The notes beneath the pieces are model-generated. The model did not search any database. It was not told the DNA's origin and saw only the letters and a list, made by a program, of their open reading frames with translations. A stretch of DNA of 64,000 nucleotides from Paenibacillus aurantius (GTDB lineage Bacteria; Bacillota; Bacilli; Paenibacillales; NBRC-103111): NCBI RefSeq assembly GCF_032268605.1, contig NZ_CP130318.1:2142001-2206000 (forward strand). Reading direction: 5' to 3'. Made by a program: the position numbers and the translations under genes. Shown here in pieces: positions 59,424 through 64,000 of this stretch; position 1 is the stretch's first letter, and each line of letters begins with the position of its first letter.

Positions 59424-61808
59424 TTGTTCTATCTTATGCTTGTATTTTCCATCGTTCCGCTTGGCCTGGGACTTGCCATCAAAACTTTGTTCGGCAATAC
59501 CCGCCTTTCCAAAAGTCTCTTCGTCTTCATGGTCTGCATAAGCGTTTGGCAGATGGATGTCGCCATTCTGTTTGCGAACCGGTACGTTTCGACTGCCACG
59601 ATCGACTTCCTGTTCCGGTTGTTCCGGTTCGGTACGATCATGCTTCCGGCGGCTCTTCTGTATGTAACCTATGTCATCTACCAGGAGCATGTCGACCGGC
59701 GGAAGCTCAGTGCCGGCTGGCAGCTGCTCATTAACCGCGGCATGCTGCAGACCTTCGGGCTGTGGTGTCTGACGGTTTATGCGGCGGGATGGACCTCGGG
59801 CAGCATCCGCAGCTTCATCGTCGTGCAGTCGGACAAAACCGCCGGCTTCCTCTTTCCCGTTTATGGAGACTGGAGCTGGCTGTTCAAGGCTCACATTCTG
59901 TTCTTCTTTCTGGCCATCGGCGTCTGCCTTCATCTTTCCCGGAAGGTGACGAGCGGGCCGACCCGGTCCTTCCTGACGCTGTTCGGCGTGACCTCCATCA
60001 TCGCCTACACCGTGGGGATGGTCAACATGTCTCCGAACAGCGGGCTGTACCCGAGCAGCATTGCGGTGCTGATCTTCGCCATCGCCGTGTTCACCGCCTT
60101 CTGCGTCATGCATTCCCGTGTGGTTCGCGAAATGAACCATGCTTTGTTCGAGCAGAAGGAATTTCTTACCCGTGTCATTGATTCGAACCCTAATCTGATT
60201 TATGCCCGCAACGGAGAGGGCCGACTGACGCTTGCCAACCTCTCCCTGGCCCGCATGCTGGGGCGGCGGAAGGAAGAGATTATCGGCCGTACGCCGGAGG
60301 AGCTGTGGGGAAGCCCGGCGCTTGCGGGTCAAGAGGCGATCGACCAGCCGGATAACGGCGCCGGCCAGCCGAACCGGGAAGAACGGGTTACCGATGCCGA
60401 AGGCAAGGAAAGGTGGCTCCAAACCGCCTGCGTGCCCATCGACATTTCCAACACGAAGCAATGGCTCTTCGTTTCGAACGACATTACCGAGCGCAAAGAG
60501 TTCGAGAAGAACATCACTCATCTCGCTTACCATGATACCTTGACCGGCCTGCCCAACCGGTTCTCGTTTCATACCGACCTGGTCGGCCTGCTCTCCCCGC
60601 CATCCCGTACGGTGGCGCTGCTGTTTCTGGATCTTGACCGCTTCAAAATAATAAATGATACGCTGGGGCATTCCATCGGCGATCTTTTTCTTACCGCTGT
60701 TGCCGATAGGCTGGTCTTCTTAATGGAAGACCGCGGCCGCGTTTACCGGATAGGTGGGGACGAGTTCATGGTGACTCTGCAGGACGGCGGGGAGGAAAAG
60801 GCCGTTTCGGAAGCCAAGCGGATCCTTGACAGTTTCCAGCGGCCCTTTTATGTTAACGAGCATGAACTGTTTACCACGACAAGCATCGGCATCAGCGTGT
60901 CATCCGACGATGGGGGAGATCTCGAGTCGCTTATGATGCATGCCGATATGGCCATGCACCGCGCGAAGGCGGAGGGCAAAAACATTTACCGCGTCTATAA
61001 CCAGGCGTGGGACAGCCGCAGCGAGCGCAAGATGCTTCTGGAGAAAGAGCTTCACAAGGCTTTGCTGAAAGAAGAATTTATTCTCCACTACCAGCCGCAG
61101 ATCGATTTGGCTACCGGCGAGATGGTCGGTGCGGAAGCGTTGATTCGGTGGAGCCATCCCCGGATGGGGCTAATCTCCCCGGGGGAATTCATTCCTCTCG
61201 CCGAGGAAACCGGACTTATCGTTCCAATCGGAGAGTGGGTCATCAAAGAAGCTTGCCTGCAGGCGCGAAAGTGGAGGGAAGCGGGGCTTCCGCCGATCGG
61301 GATTGCCGTCAACATCTCTCCCCGCCAATTTAACAAGCCGGACCTAGTGGAAACGATCCTCGGCATCATCGAACAAACGAATGCGGACCCCCGATACCTG
61401 GAGCTTGAAATTACCGAGAGTGTCGCCATGTTCGATACGGAGCAGGTCATGGAAAAGCTGGATAAGCTAAAGAGCCGGGGCATCCCGATTGCGATGGATG
61501 ACTTCGGAACCGGCTATTCTTCCTTAAGCTACTTGAAGAAGCTCCCGATCGACAAACTGAAGATCGACCGTTCCTTCCTGGTTGAGGTGACGCCTGAGAA
61601 CGCCAACGACAATGCGTCCATCGTAGCAGCCATTATTTCCCTCGCGCGGAATTTGAACCTTCGGGTCATTGCCGAAGGCGTCGAGAACGCCGAGCAGCTG
61701 GAGTTCTTGAAGGCTCACCGCTGTGACGAGGGCCAAGGCTATTACTTCCAGCGTCCGGTTCCAAGCGAGGAGCTGGAGAAGCTGCTTCAGAAGAGAGCGG
61801 CCGGATAA
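59424..61808 (+). CDS. Membrane PAS-GGDEF-EAL cyclic-di-GMP turnover protein
   Basis: A 794-residue signalling protein. The first 225 residues contain about seven hydrophobic helices resembling the 7TM sensor of some histidine kinases. A PAS domain (about 245-350) begins TRVIDSNPNLIYARNGEGRL and ends with ERKEFEKN. The GGDEF domain has the intact motif G444-G-D-E-F448 in RIGGDEFMVTL. The EAL domain has E571-A-L573 in GAEALIRWSHP, then ELEITESVAMFD and MDDFGTGYSSLSYLKKLPIDKLKIDRSF in segments. Both active sites look competent for making and breaking cyclic di-GMP, so the net activity cannot be predicted. The TTG start lies behind AAGGGGGAG. It is likely monocistronic. Confidence 0.93.
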   Translation: MFYLMLVFSIVPLGLGLAIKTLFGNTRLSKSLFVFMVCISVWQMDVAILFANRYVSTATIDFLFRLFRFGTIMLPAALLYVTYVIYQEHVDRRKLSAGWQLLINRGMLQTFGLWCLTVYAAGWTSGSIRSFIVVQSDKTAGFLFPVYGDWSWLFKAHILFFFLAIGVCLHLSRKVTSGPTRSFLTLFGVTSIIAYTVGMVNMSPNSGLYPSSIAVLIFAIAVFTAFCVMHSRVVREMNHALFEQKEFLTRVIDSNPNLIYARNGEGRLTLANLSLARMLGRRKEEIIGRTPEELWGSPALAGQEAIDQPDNGAGQPNREERVTDAEGKERWLQTACVPIDISNTKQWLFVSNDITERKEFEKNITHLAYHDTLTGLPNRFSFHTDLVGLLSPPSRTVALLFLDLDRFKIINDTLGHSIGDLFLTAVADRLVFLMEDRGRVYRIGGDEFMVTLQDGGEEKAVSEAKRILDSFQRPFYVNEHELFTTTSIGISVSSDDGGDLESLMMHADMAMHRAKAEGKNIYRVYNQAWDSRSERKMLLEKELHKALLKEEFILHYQPQIDLATGEMVGAEALIRWSHPRMGLISPGEFIPLAEETGLIVPIGEWVIKEACLQARKWREAGLPPIGIAVNISPRQFNKPDLVETILGIIEQTNADPRYLELEITESVAMFDTEQVMEKLDKLKSRGIPIAMDDFGTGYSSLSYLKKLPIDKLKIDRSFLVEVTPENANDNASIVAAIISLARNLNLRVIAEGVENAEQLEFLKAHRCDEGQGYYFQRPVPSEELEKLLQKRAAG

Positions 61809-61932
61809 CCGGTAAGGAAGCAGATGAGCTGGAAACTCATCCCCTTGACAGGGAAAAAAAGATGGGATAAGGTTTAGAAGAAACGCATAGCCTTTGATAG
61901 CTTACCAAACAAATAAATAACCGTCATACCTG

Positions 61933-61970
61933 GAGGAGCCTGCCAACAAGGGCTCCTCTTGTTTATTTTT
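61933..61970 (+). terminator. Terminator after GGDEF-EAL gene, first of two
   Basis: A stem GAGGAGCC / GGCTCCTC with a 10-base loop is followed by TTGTTTATTTTT. Confidence 0.7.
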
Positions 61971-61999
61971 GGCCTGTCCTGCCTGGGCAGGCTGAGCGC

Positions 62000-62033
62000 A
62001 AAGGAGCCCTGAACAAACAGGGCTCCTTTTTTA
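62000..62033 (+). terminator. Second terminator with similar stem
   Basis: A stem AAAGGAGCCCTG / CAGGGCTCCTTT with a 6-base loop is followed by TTT and lies 28 bp before the next gene. Its core GGAGCC/GGCTCC repeats that of the preceding terminator. Confidence 0.85.
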
Positions 62034-62060
62034 TTGGCGAGTTCGAGAGGAGGGAAACGA

Positions 62061-62261
62061 GTGGGAGAATGGGGAAAGGCAGCCGTCCTTTGGATCGTAT
62101 TGCTGGTCTGGGTAGGCCTGCTGCTGGAAGGGATTGTCTATGCGGAAAGCCGGGAGGACCTTTCGGTCAAACACGCCTTGCTGGCGGGGATCGGGCTTGC
62201 CGCGGCAGGAAGCTCGATTGCGTTCGGCTGGCTGCTCTCCAGAAATCGAAAGAAACGGTAA
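62061..62261 (+). CDS. Small two-helix membrane protein of unknown function
   Basis: A 66-residue protein starting with GTG behind GAGGAGGG. Two hydrophobic helices (WGKAAVLWIVLLVWVGLLLEGIVYA in segments, and HALLAGIGLAAAGSSIAFGWLLS) are linked by a short charged loop, and the end is basic (RNRKKR). It has no recognisable family. It precedes the permease gene by 46 bp in the same direction and may be cotranscribed with it. Confidence 0.6.
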   Translation: MGEWGKAAVLWIVLLVWVGLLLEGIVYAESREDLSVKHALLAGIGLAAAGSSIAFGWLLSRNRKKR

Positions 62262-62307
62262 GAGAACAAGAGAAGCTTTACAAAGAGAAAGGGATGGGAG
62301 AGGAACC

Positions 62308-63588
62308 ATGGAACAACAAGCCGTTTGGGCGGTTGCTTTATTCTTGATTGTTTATGCTTTAATCGTATCGGAGAAAATTCACCGGACCGTGGTGGCCATG
62401 ATCGGCGGCCTGCTAATGATTGGGCTTGGGATCGTGGACCAGGAAACGGCTATTCATCATATAGATTTCAATACACTCGGTCTTCTGGTCGGGATGATGA
62501 TTATTGTCAGCATTACCGCGGATACGGGCGTTTTTAAATACGTGGCGGTTTGGGCGGCCAAGCAGGCGAAGGGGGAACCGATGCACATTCTGCTGGCTCT
62601 TGTGCTCATCACCGCCTTCGGCTCGGCCTTTCTGGATAACGTGACCACTATTCTTCTGATGGTTCCCGTCACGATGAGCATCACCCGGCAGCTGGGGGTA
62701 AGCCCGATCCCCTATCTGATCACGCAGATTCTGGCCTCCAACATTGGAGGGACGGCTACGCTGATCGGGGATCCCCCCAACATCATGATCGGGAGTGCGG
62801 TCAAAGAACTTACGTTTGTCGCTTTTCTCAACAACCTGACTCCGATAGCCCTGTTGATTCTGGCAGCGCATCTGCCTATTTTTCTATGGATTTTCCGCAA
62901 GAAGCTCGTGACCACCCCGGAGCGAAAACAGGCCGTTCTCCAGATGGACGAAAAAGAGGAACTGAGGAATCGGACCTTGCTTATCAAATGCCTAACGGTT
63001 CTCGGATTTACCATTGTCGGTTTTTTCCTTCACCAGCTGCTTCATCTGGAAAGCGCTACGGTTGCTTTGGCCGGGGCGGCCGTTCTCCTGCTCCTAACAG
63101 GCGAGGAGGCCATGGAGCGGGCCTTCGCGAAGGTGGAGTGGCTTACGATCTTCTTCTTTGTCGGTCTTTTCGTCCTGGTGGGCGGGTTAATGGAGACCGG
63201 GGTTATTTCGAGCCTGGCGCAAAAGGCCATTGCCCTTACAGGCGGGGACCCGACGGCCACCTCCATGCTTATCTTGTGGATCAGTGCATTCGCTTCCGCG
63301 TTTCTCGATAATATTCCCTTTGTGGCGACCATGATCCCGATGATTCAAGAGATGGGGAATATGGGGGTGGAGAACCTGGAACCGCTCTGGTGGAGTCTGG
63401 CCCTAGGGGCTTGCCTCGGCGGAAACGGAACGCTGATTGGAGCAAGCGCCAACCTGATCGCAGCCGGACTCGCGGCGAAGGAGGATCACCCGATCCGCTT
63501 CCTGACGTTCATGAAATACGGCTTTCCGCTCATGCTGCTTTCGACCGCGATGGCAAGCGCCTATATTTACCTCCGGTACTTGATCTAA
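62308..63588 (+). CDS. ArsB/NhaD/SLC13-type ion transporter
   Basis: A membrane protein of about 426 residues with ten or more helices in two repeated halves. The repeats carry FGSAFLDNVTTILLMVPVTMSITRQLG and ASAFLDNIPFVATMIPMIQEMG, the D-N-x-(T/P) motif of the ion transporter superfamily. NIGGTATLIGDPPNIMIGSA and LGGNGTLIGASANLIAAGLA form the paired substrate loops. Such proteins carry sodium/proton antiport, arsenite or organic anions; this one is closest in pattern to the 'P protein'/YbiR-like group, so specificity is open. The ATG at 62308 follows GGGAGAGGAA. An open frame further upstream lacks a start site. Confidence 0.88.
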   Translation: MEQQAVWAVALFLIVYALIVSEKIHRTVVAMIGGLLMIGLGIVDQETAIHHIDFNTLGLLVGMMIIVSITADTGVFKYVAVWAAKQAKGEPMHILLALVLITAFGSAFLDNVTTILLMVPVTMSITRQLGVSPIPYLITQILASNIGGTATLIGDPPNIMIGSAVKELTFVAFLNNLTPIALLILAAHLPIFLWIFRKKLVTTPERKQAVLQMDEKEELRNRTLLIKCLTVLGFTIVGFFLHQLLHLESATVALAGAAVLLLLTGEEAMERAFAKVEWLTIFFFVGLFVLVGGLMETGVISSLAQKAIALTGGDPTATSMLILWISAFASAFLDNIPFVATMIPMIQEMGNMGVENLEPLWWSLALGACLGGNGTLIGASANLIAAGLAAKEDHPIRFLTFMKYGFPLMLLSTAMASAYIYLRYLI

Positions 63589-63700
63589 AGCCGGTGCCCT
63601 AACCGGTAACCTTCTTGGCAAGAGAGCCTGCTGCGCATTGTGGTCACAAGGGATGCAAGCGGGTGAACGCATCTTCCCGGTCGTTAACCTTGCCTGCCCA

Positions 63701-63731
63701 AAAGAGGCGTCCCTTGACGGGACGCCTCTTT
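63701..63731. terminator. Bidirectional terminator between transporter and catalase genes
   Basis: A perfect 13-bp stem AAAGAGGCGTCCC / GGGACGCCTCTTT with a TTGAC loop. Convergent genes flank it, and both ends have short A/T runs. Confidence 0.75.
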
Positions 63732-63749
63732 GTTCATGATATAGACGAT

Positions 63750-64000
63750 TTACTCCTCCTGCGGGACCGGAAGGCCCAGGCCTTCGGCAACCCGCCGTCC
63801 GTATTCCGGATCGGCCTTGTAGAAATGGCCGATCTGCCGGGCCAGAATGTCTTCCCGCGGAACCGGCTTCATAGCCGTCACAATGGTGGAGACGAGCCGG
63901 CTCCGTTCTTCCTCACTCATCAGGCGGTACAAATCTCCCGCCTGCGTGTAATGATCATCCCGGTCGTAAGCGGTGCTGTCGGCTGTGCCTGAGACCGGGT
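63750..64000 (-). CDS. Catalase, C-terminal part (5' end outside window)
   Basis: The minus-strand frame is open to the window edge, so only the last 83 or so residues are visible. They include [63 protein letters not shown] in segments, the C-terminal region of clade-3-type haem catalases. The haem ligand Tyr and the active-site His would lie upstream, outside the window. The enzyme decomposes hydrogen peroxide. The stop codon is followed by the shared terminator. Confidence 0.88.
   Translation of the reverse strand, partial: PVSGTADSTAYDRDDHYTQAGDLYRLMSEEERSRLVSTIVTAMKPVPREDILARQIGHFYKADPEYGRRVAEGLGLPVPQEE

Overview
The window looks like part of the chromosome of a Paenibacillus-type firmicute. 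The supporting features are strong AGGAGG ribosome binding sites, frequent GTG/TTG starts, many AraC-family regulators with large sensor regions, LplB/LplC-type sugar ABC transporters without their own ATPase, a FIMAH-type C-terminal module on a secreted protein, and a moderately high GC content. I saw no rRNA, tRNA, CRISPR array, insertion sequence or prophage genes.

Most of the window (about 0.8-31.7 kb and 44.3-57.7 kb) is a pectin / rhamnogalacturonan utilisation region. Region A (0.8-8.1 kb) carries a DUF2264 protein, a GH95 enzyme and a secreted modular pectate lyase. Region B (8.4-24.8 kb) is a cassette made of two permeases, a binding lipoprotein, a Gfo/Idh/MocA dehydrogenase, a long GH105, a membrane AraC sensor-regulator, an unassigned 684-residue protein, an oligogalacturonate lyase (PL22), a short GH105 and a divergent GH95. 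Region C (25-31.7 kb) has a secreted DUF4091 protein with a FIMAH module, a dehydrogenase, an AraC regulator and a pectinesterase without a signal peptide. Region F (44.3-57.7 kb) is a second cassette: an AraC regulator divergent from a dehydrogenase, a second membrane AraC sensor, binding protein, two permeases, a TIM-barrel isomerase, a second long GH105 and an unassigned 579-residue protein.

The likely division of labour is that the two secreted proteins attack polymer outside, ABC importers take up unsaturated oligosaccharides, and the cytoplasmic lyase, GH105, GH95 and pectinesterase finish degradation. Three sites matching the CcpA cre consensus at 13 of 14 positions lie just upstream of the DUF2264 gene, the pectate lyase gene and the second sensor gene, consistent with carbon catabolite control.

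Between the sugar regions lie central-metabolism and housekeeping genes. Region D (31.8-35.8 kb) is an SR1P-like small protein overlapping pyruvate phosphate dikinase, behind a strong promoter with a CcpN-like operator, followed by a YghZ-like aldo/keto reductase. Region E (35.9-44.3 kb) has an AraC regulator divergent from a cytoplasmic Cys-type sulfatase, a membrane hydrolase, a formylglycine-generating enzyme that could activate the sulfatase, a zinc peptidase, an orphan DUF4825 protein, an AI-2E family permease and a lactonase. Region G (58.1-64 kb) holds a ketoacyl-synthase-like protein in which one catalytic His is Gln, a PAS-GGDEF-EAL protein, an ion/anion permease and the 3' end of a catalase gene.

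All assignments come from reading the sequence and from memory of the families. No database search was run.
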